64,000 nucleotides of DNA from Sceloporus undulatus (GCF_019175285.1 NC_056528.1:14661474-14725473), one strand, 5' to 3'. Shown: positions 44,391 through 55,484, counted from the stretch's first letter. The notes: generated from the letters alone by a model not told the origin. Program-made: numbers and translations.

Positions 44391-46284
44391 GCTTCTATGT
44401 CATGCAAAAAAAAAAAAAAGTCTGTTGAGGTTTTGTGCAGAAATGTGCATTTTTGTGGGGGGGAAACCCTCACCATTTTCCTGGAAATTGGTCTCCAGAG
44501 TCATTGCATGTAGTTATTTATATTGTCTACACTGAACAGATTTAATCCTGACTCAGGCTGCATCTGTACTTCTCCACCCCTGAGATTTCTCCTTGCTTTG
44601 TCTTTATTATATACTAGTTAGTATTGTTTTAGAGATATTTGAATCATGCAATGTTGTTGTTTTGGTTCCAGATGCAAATAATGTTATGCGTCTTGCGCCA
44701 GGTAAGGTGCAACCGACGCCTATGGAGCAATTTCAGTCCAGGGACATCGGTTGGACCTTCTCTGGCAGATGCAATTGTTGGAAAGTTGTGTGTCAGGTTG
44801 TTGTTCTCGTATCGCACCAGCCGAGCGTTTCAGCCCACTAGGGGGTGTTGGTGACTGGATGGAGATGCTCTATCTCTGGATTTTCAACGGCGCCTTGGAC
44901 TCTGTGCAATGTTTTTAAAAAGTCCCCTTTGGGTCTGGGGTAATAATTCCAACCCGATAATGGCTTTGCAGACTCGGATGTAGCATCCCTGGCGGGGATC
45001 TCCATCAGAAAACACCGTTCCTGACTTTATTTTGCAAGTCCCACGAGAGCCGTTAATATGGGATCCTTGGCATTTTCTGTCTGCAGCTTTCTCTCTGCTT
45101 CATAAATCGTTCCTTGGTCCTACTTGTTCGGTTAGCCTCCATAACACGAATTTCGCATTGTGGAACGCATATCACATTATTTGCTTAGCCTACGTTCAAA
45201 TTACACGGTATAGAAATAGAGGGGGATGAGCTTTTCGATTTGTCCATTAAATTATCAATTGATACCGGACTGTATACTTCCTAGAATATAGTTATGTGGG
45301 TTTTCCCCCCAACACTGATAAATGTTCATAGATGTTTCCTGGAACCCAGGATAGAAACCGTAATCCCTTACCATATTTTTCTCAAGGTACTGTCGTTTTC
45401 ATCTCTGTTAAAAATGGCCAACTCTGATCTCCAGACCCTTTATATGAGAAAGCCTTTACTCTTGAATATATACCGCAATTTTGTTGGCAGATGTAATATT
45501 TCTGGACCTGCCTTATGTTCGTTTTAGTTCTTTTTGTTCACTTGCTTGAATAGTGGAAAACTGGGATCTCCAAGTGTGGCAGAATATGAATGTATGTGGC
45601 CGGTTGGCTAAGGCTTGTGTATATTCAGTGTTTGGAATTGTGCTTTAGCTCTGGTGTTTTATATAAGGACAATTCGTTTATATATAAGGGCAATCCAATC
45701 CACTTTCTTTCTCTGTTTCTTAAGCTTTCTTATCAGATCTGTCTTAATTGCTACACAATCTTGTGTTGCAGACAACACAGCACTGGATATACACAACAGG
45801 AGATAAGGAAATGCATACGATTCAAATCGGCCGGGTATAAATTAGATTGGTTTCTCATTACTTTGGCCAGGATTCGGATAAGTCCCTTGCGTACCCTTGA
45901 GCCGCTCTTCTTTCTTGAACATCAACTACGCCTTTGAATTTTCCAGAGAACTTGAACAGTGGGGGCCCAAAAAATATGGCCATTTGAAATGGATAGGGAT
46001 CTGATTTAACTTATATTTAGTCAACAAAAGTTTTATTTTTAAAAACCCAGTAAAGTGTGCCCAGTGTGATGGAAATGTTGAAATACGTTCAAAGCTTTCT
46101 AGCAACCTTCAAGATGAGCTTTTAAGAAGAAGGAAAAAAATCCCCAGGGGCTCCGAAATTGTTAACATATTCATTTTAGCGCTCCTCAAGAGTGATGTGC
46201 ATGAAATACATGATTCTTGGGAAGAGTCAGCTGGAAATGAAACCCGATTAGTTATGACTTTCCTCTTGGATTTCACTAATGCTA
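44391..46284. other. Mostly single-copy noncoding DNA
   Basis: A run of 14 A lies near 44406. Positions 44690-45250 retain CpGs (GTCTTGCGCCAGG, GAGCGTTTCAGCCC). No protein similarity was recognised. Confidence 0.35.
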
Positions 46285-46555
46285 CAGGTTGAGCGTCCTT
46301 AATCCAAACTCTGAAACGCTCCAAGATCTGAAACTTTTCTCATGGGCGGCTGAGAGAGTAACACTTTTGGTTTCTGACACTGAACACAAACTTTGCTTCG
46401 TGCACAAAATTCTGCATAAAACCTGCAAGGGATGTGTATGAAGTCTGTAGGAAACATAAATGAATTCTGTATATAGACTTGGGTCCCATTGCCAAGATGG
46501 GACCCAAATAGGAGTTAAAGAATGCCCCAATTTGATTTTTGGATCTTGGTCTCTT
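46285..46555. mobile_element. Tigger7/MER44-like DNA element, right end missing
   Basis: It starts CAGGTTGAGCGTCCTTAATC right after a TA. Internal GACTTGGGTCCCATTGCCAA and TGCACAAAATTCTGC follow the family order. The terminal inverted copy expected at the right is absent. Confidence 0.8.
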
Positions 46556-47276
46556 GATGTTTTAGTTGCAAATTTGCAATTTTCACAAGATTTCTCTTAT
46601 GCACAAAGTAAAGTTTGTGAAAACTGAGAGGTGAGAAGGACAGGCAAAGGTTCTATAATGAAAACTGCTTCACATGTTACAGCTTTCCAGCTTGGGAGTT
46701 CCCCCTTATTTATGCCGATGAGTAAATGTTTTGTATGAATCCTAAACACGACTCTGATTTGTGGGCAGATGTTTTGATATTGTGATGCTGTTATTAAGCT
46801 TAGATTTCGTGGCTCTGATCCAGGAACCCAACTCATTTGCCGGCATTTTGCAGTTCCGTCCACCTGTGCAAACACACAAAACTGACTTGCAAAAGTGCGG
46901 TTTATACACTAACCTTTAATCCCGAGATTGTGGAGGATAAAGAGGATAAAGGCGAAAGCTTTCTCAAGAAAAAGTGCTGTTGCTAGTTGTAACCAGAGTA
47001 AATCCATTAAATCGGTGGGAATTTGCATTAGTGTTGACTTCAGCAGTTGGTATACTCTGGGTGGGATTTAGGACTTAGGAAATGTGGCATAGTATTATGC
47101 CTTTTTCAGGTCCCCCAAGTAGCTGTGGAAGAAGAGACGTGACAGTGATGCTCCAGCCAACATCTTGGATGGGATGGTCTTTCCACCTCTGACCAGAACC
47201 TCTCCATGAAGTGGCCATGTTACCTGCATTTATTGGCTTTTTTCCTTCCTTGTTGATCCAGGAAAATAATAGCACC
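46556..47276. other. Unassigned noncoding DNA
   Basis: Nothing was recognised. Confidence 0.3.
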
Positions 47277-47445
47277 ACTCTATTCTGCTTTGGTCAGACT
47301 TCAGCTGGAATACTGTGTCCATTTCTGGGCATCACAGTCCAAGAAGGATGTTGATAAGATGGAGCGTGTCCAGAGCAGGGCAACCAAAATGGTGAAAGGT
47401 CTAGAATCTATGCCTTATGAGGAGTGACTAAGAAACTTGGGGACT

Positions 47446-47712
47446 GTACAGACCGCCCCTTGATGTGGCCTTTTCAAAGTGGCTCTTTTTTATGCCATGA
47501 AAAGGGTGCCATAGCTGCCAGCGCTGCAGTTCTTCTGTGCTCCTTTAGCATCTGGACACAGTGCCAGAGGAGTGCCATGATGCCGCCCGCCATGTGGTGC
47601 AGTGCACATCATAATGCCAGCATGGGGGCAGAATCGGGGCCTGCGTCGTGCGGATGCCATGCCCCCACTCTGCCCCAATGCCAGCCATGCCAGAGATGCC
47701 AGTCTGTACACC
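47446..47712. mobile_element. GC-rich MITE with TGTACAGAC ends, inside CR1
   Basis: The left end is TGTACAGACCGCC and the right end CCAGTCTGTACA, inverse of each other over about ten bases. The interior is GC-rich and repeats GCCATG/CATGGC words. No target duplication was clear. It carries no transposase. Confidence 0.65.
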
Positions 47713-47851
47713 CTGGTAGTATGTGTAGCTTGGAGAAGAGACTGTTAAGAGGGGACATGATGGCCAATGTGCAAATATTGGAAGGGATGTCATCTTGAGG
47801 ATGATGCAAGCTTGTCTTCTGCTGCTCCAGAGACTAAGACACATCACACTA

Positions 47852-47977
47852 TTTCAGTCTTGGATGATGGCAATGGTGAACCCCCTCTGAAGAAACCTAT
47901 CAAGAAAACCCTGTCGTAGGTTCACCTTAGGGTTACCGTAAATTGGAAATGACTTGGAGGCATACAAGAACAACAAT
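47852..47977 (+). mobile_element. Sauria-type SINE, tail half, inside CR1
   Basis: GATGGCAATGGTGAACCCCC through GGAGGCATACAAGAACAACA is present; the head is absent. It replaces the CR1 segment that would lie between GACTAAGACAC and the GGATGGCCA region. Confidence 0.8.
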
Positions 47978-48065
47978 GGTGGCCACCGGTCGGGAGTGCT
48001 TTGATTGTATCTTCCTGAATGTCAGGATGACCCTTGAGGTCTCCTCCAACTCTCTGATTCTATCC

Positions 48066-48374
48066 TTTTGTAGCAAGTCTATTACATTGTGAACAATAAC
48101 ACAATTGCTGTGAGTGCTGTGACAAAAAGCTGATAAACAGATGAATACCTGCCACTGATAAATTGAATTTTTGTGCAGGTCCTTATTATTCTACAAAGCA
48201 GATTTGGTTCAGAGAGTGCATATATTGGCTCCTGATTAATTGATATATGGAACTTATAGTATGCTGGTGCATCTGAGGATTCAGATTGTCTCTTCGGTGG
48301 GGCCTTGAGAGAATATAAAGTTGATATCCCAATGAAGGTGAACAGTGGTTGGTTAACCTAATTGTTTCGATTGG
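48066..48374. other. Unassigned noncoding DNA
   Basis: No feature was recognised. Confidence 0.3.
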
Positions 48375-48760
48375 ATGTTGCCAAAGCCGTCTTTCTCAGG
48401 TAGAGGAGCAAGCCTGCAAATTGCAGAGCGCTTGCCTCCTGCAGACCAGAAGCAAAGCCTGCTGAGTGAAACCACTGAAGGGAAAATGGGATGGAAAGAA
48501 GATGTAGTCGGAGAGCTCCCTGCAGAGGGCACTGAGTGGATGTCTGTGTCAGAAGATGAGGTGTCTTCCCTTTGGAGGCCACCTGCCAGCATGGAGCAGC
48601 CACTGTCGCCAGGCTCCCCTTTGGTCTGCCGATCAATGCTGCAAATGGAGCATTTTGAGATGGTTCCGTCATGTCTGCAGTTCAAGCTGCGGAGAGAAGA
48701 AACGACAGAACTTGAAGACAGTAGCCAGATGATGGAGGGTAGTATTTCCACATTACAGAC
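48375..48760 (+). other. Coding-like segment of unknown origin
   Basis: A frame from 48375 gives about 125 residues before it runs into an ATT microsatellite. It is rich in Glu, Ser, Met and Pro, with acidic patches (SVSEDEVSS, REETTELEDSS) that look more like protein than most random frames here. I do not recognise it. It could be part of an old LINE ORF1, a processed pseudogene or chance. No splice sites or start context were convincing. Confidence 0.3.
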
Positions 48761-48807
48761 ATACATGCACTCCCATGCTTCTGGTTATTATTTTTATATT
48801 ATTAATG

Positions 48808-48814
48808 CGGTCAC

Positions 48815-48864
<50 letters not shown>

Positions 48865-48920
48865 ACTTTCATATCCATATCCTGCTTTTTCCCCTGTTTG
48901 AGAGTCAAGACATCTTACAA
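48808..48920 (-). mobile_element. LINE tail (L2-like) with ATT microsatellite
   Basis: (ATT)n at 48818-48858 is followed by ACTTTCATATCCATATCCTG and CTTTTTCCCC. On the reverse strand this is the L2-type end (AAGCAGGATATGGATATGAA) plus tail. Confidence 0.6.
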
Positions 48921-48936
48921 CAGTTAAAAGAGAATT

Positions 48937-49072
48937 GACTTGGGTAAGTCACACTCTCTCAGCCTCACAAGATGGCAATGGCAAACCCTCTCTGAAGAAA
49001 CATGCCAAGCCAACCCTATGATAACTCTTGGGGTCAGCGTAAGTCGGAAACGACTTGAAGGCACACAACAAA
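48937..49072 (+). mobile_element. Sauria-type SINE, head missing
   Basis: GTAAGTCACACTCTCTCAGC, CATGCCAAGCCAACCCTATG and GTCGGAAACGACTTGAAGGC are well preserved, suggesting a relatively young copy. Confidence 0.85.
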
Positions 49073-49366
49073 GCATAAAAAATGGAACAAATGCAATAAA
49101 ATATCATTAAATGTCCCCTAAAATTAACACCAAAAACATAGCAACAGATAACCAAAACACAGAGAAACGGTTCTGCAAACCCCTGTCCCTTTGAGCAGAC
49201 AGTCTTCAAAGGCCTGCCAGCATGAAAACTAAGCCTTAACCTGCCTTTGGAAGGGTAACAAGAAGGATTTGCACAGCGAAGCTTTCAAAGCATTTTGCAA
49301 CAATCCTGAGAGGTCAATGGTGAACGGTTCCATTTTAGTGATGTAAACAACAGCAGGTTTTTTGTA

Positions 49367-49575
49367 CTGTTGGTCCTCTGCATCCACAAATAAAAGCATC
49401 CATAGCTTCAAAGCATATACATATTCCAGAAAGCAAACCTTGATCTTGCTATTTTATATAAGAGGTCACCATTTTATTACCCATTCGTAATTAATGGGAC
49501 TTGAACATCCATGGATTTCGGTATCGGCGAGAGGTCCTGGAACCAAACCCCATTGGATACGAAGGGCTCACCATA
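49367..49575. mobile_element. Tigger-like MITE, whole
   Basis: It begins CTGTTGGTCCTCTGCATCC after TA and ends AAGGGCTCACCA before TATA. Internal ATTAATGGGACTTGAACATC and CTGGAACCAAACCCCATTGG match the other copies. Confidence 0.75.
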
Positions 49576-49599
49576 TAGCAAACTGGGATTTCATACCTG

Positions 49600-49795
49600 A
49601 TCTCCTGCAGCTCAGTGACAGAGCATGGACTTTTGGGGTAAAAGGTCCTTGGTTTAATTTCTGGCACTTCCAGGTAGAGCTTGGAAAATATGGTTTCAGT
49701 CCCTGGAAAGCCACTGCCAGTCAGCGTTGGTACCATTGAAGTTAAACGGATCAGTGCCCTGACTCGATATAAGGAGCCGCTTCCTACCCTTTAGG
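49600..49795 (+). mobile_element. SINE with tRNA-Ala-like head
   Basis: TGCAGCTCAGTGACAGAGCA (A-box region) leads to GGTCCTTGGTTTAATTTC (decayed B box), then CACTTCCAGGTAGAGCTTGG, AGCCACTGCCAGTCAGCG and GACTCGATATAAGGAGCCGC. This order is a common squamate SINE distinct from the Sauria type. Confidence 0.75.
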
Positions 49796-50736
49796 TAGTC
49801 AATATTCTTCAAGGCTTCCAAAGTCAGATATTTGGGGTGAATATGAGGCAGAAAACTGGGTCAATGCATAGGCAATGCATCTCTTATTGGAAATCTTTGC
49901 CTTTCAGGAGGATCACTTTTAGCACAATGTGCCATTTTTAGCTCAATCCCTTTTAGCTGTCAAGGCGCCATTCCTTCAGCTAATGATTCTCTTTCGGGGG
50001 GGGGGGGATAATATTTTCCCAGCATTTCCAAGTGCCAATCTTGACATTGAGGAAACATTGGATTCCTTCAGCTATCGCATCAACCGCCGTTGTAACGGCG
50101 GCGAGATGTAGTTGCTCAAGGAATGCAAGCACCTTTTGGGACTGTTTGAAAGGCATTTTCTAGCGATGCCAGAAGCATCTCTTTCTTCCCAACGTTTTTG
50201 CGTGTGAATGTAAAAGTTTGTATGGCAATTTTTTTCCTTACAGCGATTCTTGCCATTTCATGAGTGCAGTTCTTTTTTCTTTTATTGAGTTCCCCTCTTC
50301 TACTTCTTGACCTTTGGAAAAGACATCTCCTGCTTTCCCTTTTTTTGGGATGGTTTTGCCAAACGATGAACAGAACCAAGCTATTCTTATCTCAGTGAAG
50401 TTACCTCTCACCCTTTCTATATGTCAGAGCTGTGGTATTGTGCAACTTAAATAATGTGGGTTGTTTTTATTGTGTCTTCGGTGAAGAAAGGTAAGTCACA
50501 AGCTTATGGCATCACCTATTCAAATGAGGTTCTTTGTTGTTCAGATAGAAGGACTGACTGCGCTCTGAACTTAAAATGCCCAGAAAAAGATGAAAAATGT
50601 TTCTTCTTTTATCTCCGTCAGGGATGTACAGAGTGCATTCACCAGACATTTGTGACCCTGTTGTTGTTTTTGTGGCCTGTGTCCCTAAAGGCACTAAAAT
50701 TGTATGTATTTGTCCTGGAGACATTCAGAAACAACT
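49796..50736. other. Single-copy noncoding DNA
   Basis: It contains a run of about ten G at 49997-50008 and a perfect short palindrome at 50084-50101. No gene was found. Confidence 0.4.
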
Positions 50737-50915
50737 ATTAGGATTACCATGGTTATGAAATTCTGGGATTTGTAGCTTTGCGGACCCCACTGGAGAACCC
50801 TAAAAGGGAAGGCGAAACATCTCACAAAATTAGAAATCCCCAAATTCCATAGCATTAAGCCACGGCAGTTAAGTTGGCGTCAGATTGCTTTATTTCTACA
50901 ATGTGGCAGCAGCCT
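50737..50915. mobile_element. Palindromic MITE
   Basis: ACCATGGTTATGAAATTCTG and GGGATTTGTAGCTTTGCGG face GCCACGGCAGTTAAGTTGG and TTGCTTTATTTCTACAATGT. The left outer arm is truncated. Confidence 0.78.
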
Positions 50916-51334
50916 TGGTTTTTATTCTAACTTCAAATGCTACGGTGCATATTTTTTCGTTTTGTCTTTATCCAAGAGTTGTGGATTGTTTCGTTGGATT
51001 TAGAGGATTTTGAGAGCAGCGTGGAGATTAAGGGCTTGAAAATAGAGGAGGAATGGTTGAAGCGAACAAACATGTTCAGTTTGGAGAAAAGCATTATATT
51101 AGTATGCGGTGGCAGAATGTTGCAGACGCTGTCGAGGGAGCAGTTCCTACCATGACCTCCGAGGAGAAAAATGAGAGTAATGGGTTCGGTCTGCAGCAAA
51201 ACAGCTACCTCTTGAAAAACATAAGACTGTGAGCTAATGTTCAGCTTATTGAATGGTTTGCAAAGTGTTCAAGAGCCTGCTGCTGAGGTTATCTGTCCAT
51301 GTATTACCTGAGTTATTTAGGAGTAGGAGAAAGA
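50916..51334. other. Diverged sequence with CR1-like words
   Basis: GAACAAACATGTTCAGTTTG and GGAGAAAAGCATTATATTAG weakly resemble the CR1 region at 41080. The similarity is too low to call a copy. Confidence 0.3.
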
Positions 51335-52378
51335 GCTGAGAGAGTGTGACTTGCCCAGGGTCACCCAGTGGGTTTCATTACCAAGCTGATATGGAATCAT
51401 ATGGAGATGATATGGCGACCGTACGGATACGATCTGAATCATATGGATATGATATGGAGACCGTACGGGTATGATCTGAATCATATGGATATGATATGGA
51501 GACCGTACGAGTATGATCTGAAACATATGTATATGATATGGAGACCGTACGTATATGATCTGAATCATATGGATATGATATGGAGACCGTATGGGTATGG
51601 TCTGAATCATATGGATATGATATGGAGACCGTACGGGTATGATCTGAATCATATGGATATGATATGGCGACTTTACGGGTATGATCTGAATCATATGGAT
51701 ATGATATGGAGACCGTACGGGTATGATCTGAACCATACGGATATGATATGGAGACCATTCAGCTATGACCTGAATCATACGGATATGATATGGAGACCGT
51801 TCAGATATGATCTGAATCATACGGATATGATAAGGAGACCGTATGGGTATGATCTGAATCACACGGATATGATATGGAGACCGTTCAGGTATGATTTGAA
51901 TCATACGGAGATGATAAGGAGACTGTATGAGTATGATCTGCATCATATGGATATGATATGGAGACCATATGGATATGATCTGAATCATACGGATATGATA
52001 TGGAGACCATATGGATATGATCTGAATCATAAGGATATGATATGGAGACCATATGGATATGATCTGAATCATAAGGATATGATATGGAGACCGTACAGGT
52101 ATGATCTGAATCATACGGAGATGATATGGAGACCGTACGGGTATGATCTGAATCATATGGATATGATATGGAGACCATATGGATATGATCTGAATCATAC
52201 GGATATGATATGGAGACCATATGGATATGATCTGAATCATAAGGATTTGATATGGAGACCGTACGGGTATGATCTGAATCATATGGATATGATATGGAGA
52301 GCTGATATGGAGACCAGAAATTGAACCCTGGTCTCCAGAGTCCTAGTCCAACACTCAAACAACTGTGTCATGCTGGTT
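51335..52378 (-). mobile_element. Sauria-type SINE hosting a minisatellite
   Basis: The SINE body (GAGAGTGTGACTTGCCCAGG, GTGGGTTTCATTACCAAGCT) ends at about 51388. The B-box side resumes at about 52318 (TTGAACCCTGGTCTCCAGAG, AACACTCAAACAACTGTGTC). In other copies these two parts are adjacent. The tail half is missing. Confidence 0.85.
51395..52300. repeat. 42-bp minisatellite, about 21.6 units, no indels
   Basis: The word GATCTGAATCAT recurs with 42-bp spacing. The first (51431) and last (52271) are exactly 20 x 42 bases apart, and the intermediate ones I checked (51473, 51515, 51557, 51599) are on register. Units differ only by substitutions, for example CCGTACGGGTAT, CCATATGGATAT and CCGTTCAGGTAT. 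Because 42 is a multiple of three and the unit lacks stops, long frames arise: 318 codons on + (repeat MIWRPYGYDLNHMD), 321 on - (repeat near IQIIPVRSPYHIHM) and further - frames of 126 and 157. AGCTGATATGG flanks the array on both sides (51384-51394 and 52300-52310). Confidence 0.95.
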
Positions 52379-52384
52379 CTCGAA

Positions 52385-52575
52385 AAATTAGTCTTATGAT
52401 GCCTTAGAGACAAATAGTTTTTGCACGATATAAGCTTTCATACAATGCAACCTCCTTTGCAAGGCACAAATGGCAGTTTTATTGACAAGTGTATTATGGA
52501 AACCCAAAATATCAGGTACCACAGTAAGACCATTAGTTTTCTTTCCGCAGCAGACTAGTGTGGCTGTCCTGCTAG
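52385..52575 (-). mobile_element. Ancient amniote-type interspersed repeat, decayed
   Basis: GTCTTATGATGCCTTAGAGA, ATAAGCTTTCATACAATGCA and CAGACTAGTGTGGCTGTCC echo the family at 18725. The order is partly disrupted. Confidence 0.4.
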
Positions 52576-53610
52576 ACGGAAAACCCTTGAGTGTTGTGGT
52601 TGTGGTATTGGTACTACTAGTAGTAAGTGCGTGCTGTTGCTAATAACAGCGGTTAGCCTTTACAACATGAATGCCATTCAATATGGAACATTTACCATAA
52701 CAGCAACATGAAGTCTCTGCTTTGTTGAATATTATTTTATCGACAAAGGATGTCACTTCTGGAGAGCTATAGACTGTTGAATGCAAAATGCGTGGTGGAA
52801 TGTGAAATGTCACCGTTCAAAACAGAAAGTTCGAGTTTCTTACAAGAAGCTGCGCTCGATAGCCTTGAGAGGTGAGTACTTTTCAATTCGGGCTTTTGAA
52901 AATCTTCTGTCCCAAAGCTTAGAAAAGCACGACATGCCGCTTGAAACCTTGGCTGCCTGTTAAGAAGACTGTGTTTCTTTAACCAGATTTTGCACCTCGG
53001 TTTTGAGAATCTCCGCGCGCAGACCTTAGTCGAACGTCTGCCTGGCAAAACAAAACTCCTCCGTCCTGAACTTTCAACTCGGTTGATGTATCTGACTTGA
53101 AAGTTGCTCGAAACATTTTTGAGCCAAATAAAGGTAGTCTTCTGTTTGTGTTTCAAAAGCTTACCTGTTCCAAGAGCAACAGGAGAAAGAAAGAGGGATG
53201 AGGCTTTCATCCGTCGCGTGATTCTTTATCTCTTGGACCGCAGGGGGTGCCTTGATCCAGATCAATTGGTTAGAGACAACAGAAATCGGATTCTGCTAGG
53301 ACCTTTTTGCCCTCTCAACATGCCTTTAAAATACTTAAAACATGGCAATAGGTGCAAAAAAAGTGCTCCTCCTCCCAAGCATACAAGAGTGGGCTTAAAG
53401 AAGAAATGGAGAGACGCCTGAAATCTCATAACAGGCTGCAGAGTTGCACTGTGTCTTGTGCAAAATAAATCTATTTTTGCAAAGTAACTTTCCTATTCAG
53501 GGGTAATGTAAACCTTGCAATCCCATCGGCAAGGCTGTTGTGGAGTGGCAAGAGCGCATAAGGCCATGTACAGATTTCTGATATAATAAAAATGAGGTTA
53601 AGGAAGTTGT
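52576..53610. other. Single-copy noncoding DNA
   Basis: Positions 52780-53250 retain CpGs (AAGCTGCGCTCGATAGCC, CTCCGCGCGCAGACCTTAGT). A 147-codon - frame (52767-53210) overlaps it but has no recognised domain. It may be a conserved intronic element. Confidence 0.4.
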
Positions 53611-53711
53611 CTTGTTGTTGTTGTGTGCCTTGAAGTCATTTCTGACTTAGGGCAACCCTAAAGAGAACCTATTATCATGGGTTTTTCTTGGCAATTTTCT
53701 TCAAAAGGGGT
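53611..53711 (-). mobile_element. Sauria-type SINE, tail part
   Basis: GTTGTTGTTGTGTGCCTTGA, CATTTCTGACTTAGGGCAAC and TTTTCTTGGCAATTTTCTTC are present. The copy stops before the body. Confidence 0.78.
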
Positions 53712-54807
53712 TTATGGCACTACAGTATATGAATAAATGTCAATAAAACAAATAGAGTTTACATTGCATTAAAAAAGAAGAAAAAACCAAGCATATAAGT
53801 CTCTTCTATTCTTGTTTGGCCCCTTCTAGACCCACTGTTTATCTTCTGCTGGCATCTAACTCATCCTTTTGGACGTTCATTTGCTTGGTTTTCTTAAACT
53901 TCAAGTTTGTATCTCACAGTTCAAAGAGAATTGCTTTTCCTAGAATAGTTCATTGGAAAAGGCTTGGCTCTATGAAGATCTGTGTCTGACTTCTTCCACT
54001 TCCATAAACATCTTTTTAAAAAGGTACATACAAATAAGTACTTCTGGTCCATACGAAATCAGAAGAATAACTATTTCCATTCTGGACATTAGGCCGAGAT
54101 TTATGGATCAGATTGGACAAGATGAAATCCCCTTGAACTTTTTGTCAAGGCAGAACATATAGAAGAAGTAAGTTACTGAGACAGATCAATACTTACTATC
54201 CCTTCCCCTTCAAGTTTCGTGAAAACACTTGGCCAAGGTTGCTTTTTCTAACTTCAGCCAGTCCACTAAATTATAGATGTGTTAATATGAACTCAGATTA
54301 AAATCACAGTAACACAACCCACTTGTCCACTTTGTAATATCAATATAAGTTTGGAGACTTCCTTATGCTGTTTGAAAGAGGAGTGTTACCTTTAATACCC
54401 CTTTTCTATTGGAAGAGGAATGCTCAGCCTCCATGTTCAGCCTGGCTTTTCCCTTTACGCAAAGTGCAGAATGATTTTCATGCTCCTTTGCATGTATATT
54501 CATAGGTAGTTTGATATAAAAATTATCTTCCCTTAGGAACCGAGAAGGTTGGAAGAGCAAAGCGGCTTGAATGTTTCTTTAAACAGTGTTGAATATTTCA
54601 AGCATCCTCTTACTTGGCAGCAGGGAAAGTATCAGTAGAAAGAGCGGTTACACATGTGTGTTGGATGCATTTAAAGCTTTGGTAGCATTGTGGCACACCA
54701 TAGGTTCAGCTTGCCATTTGGGGCTGTGACCAAGTGGAAAATGAAAACCACACAGATTGTGTTGCCTTTGGAGAAAGAGCCATTGTATTTGCTCATTTCT
54801 TGTCTTC
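53712..54807. other. AT-rich noncoding DNA
   Basis: No gene or repeat was named. Confidence 0.3.
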
Positions 54808-55020
54808 GTTGTGCGCTGTTGAGTAGTTTCTGACTTATGACAAGTCAAAGGTGAAGCTGTCGTGGGCTTTTCTTGGCGAGATCTGTCCAGAGGAGGTTTG
54901 GCATCGCCGTCCTCTGAGACTGAGAGAGAGGGACATGCCCAAAGCCAACCAGAGGGTTTTTGTGGCCAAGCCAGGAACAGAGTCACAGCCCAGCATTCAA
55001 ACAACTATACCATGCTGCTT
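54808..55020 (-). mobile_element. Sauria-type SINE, near full length
   Basis: The tail (TTGTGCGCTGTTGAGTAGTT), body (TGTCCAGAGGAGGTTTGGCA) and head (CATTCAAACAACTATACCAT) are present. About 10 bp is deleted in the B-box area. Confidence 0.82.
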
Positions 55021-55400
55021 CTCAATAAAATGGGACACATGTCAAAGCCGCCATGCCAGGAATAGCTTTGAAATGCAGTCAGTTTGGAAACACAGCTTGC
55101 GAGCTGTGGGCTTTTCTCATCCCAATGCCTGGGTATATGTTAATAATATGCAGCTTTCAGTGTCTTACTGGGGAAGTGGACATCTCGCTCTTCCCCCGCG
55201 TTGAGCTTAAAGAGAGATTGATGAAGAAAAATGGTCTTTGACACGTTCTCCCTTGACATTGACAGAAGGTTCCACCTTCCAGTCAATCGTTCTCTGTACA
55301 TGTCGGCCTCTTATGTGTTTGCGTGTGTGTGTGTATAGTTTGCTTGTGACAAACGTCCCCTTTTTAAGAAGCTTCAGAAGAGCTCTAGGGTAAAAAATAA

Positions 55401-55484
55401 CATGTTAAGTACCTTCAAGTCATTTCTGACTTGCAACTTTAAGGCTGCCATGGGGTCTTCACAGCCAAAGTTGTTCAGAGTAAA
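55401..55484 (-). mobile_element. Sauria-type SINE, tail fragment
   Basis: AGTACCTTCAAGTCATTTCT, GACTTGCAACTTTAAGG and AAAGTTGTTCAGAGTAAA are recognisable; nothing of the head remains. Confidence 0.65.

Larger units (their letters stand above)
47277..48065 (+). mobile_element. CR1-like LINE split by two insertions
   Basis: CR1 pieces in order are 47277-47445 (CAGCTGGAATACTGTGTCC), 47718-47840 (GGAGAAGAGACTGTTAAGAG and GCTGCTCCAGAGACTAAG) and 47978-48065 (GTCTCCTCCAACTCTCTGAT). The gaps are filled by a GC-rich DNA element and a SINE tail. The order proves the CR1 is older than at least the first insert. Confidence 0.8.

Noticed and set aside
51395-52300. CRISPR-like array
   Set aside because: Units are contiguous without unique spacers, and the host is a vertebrate.
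51368-52324. A 318-residue repeat protein (and a 321-residue one on the other strand)
   Set aside because: The frames follow automatically from a stop-free 42-bp unit and are open on both strands. There is no start context, splice site or similarity to a known protein.
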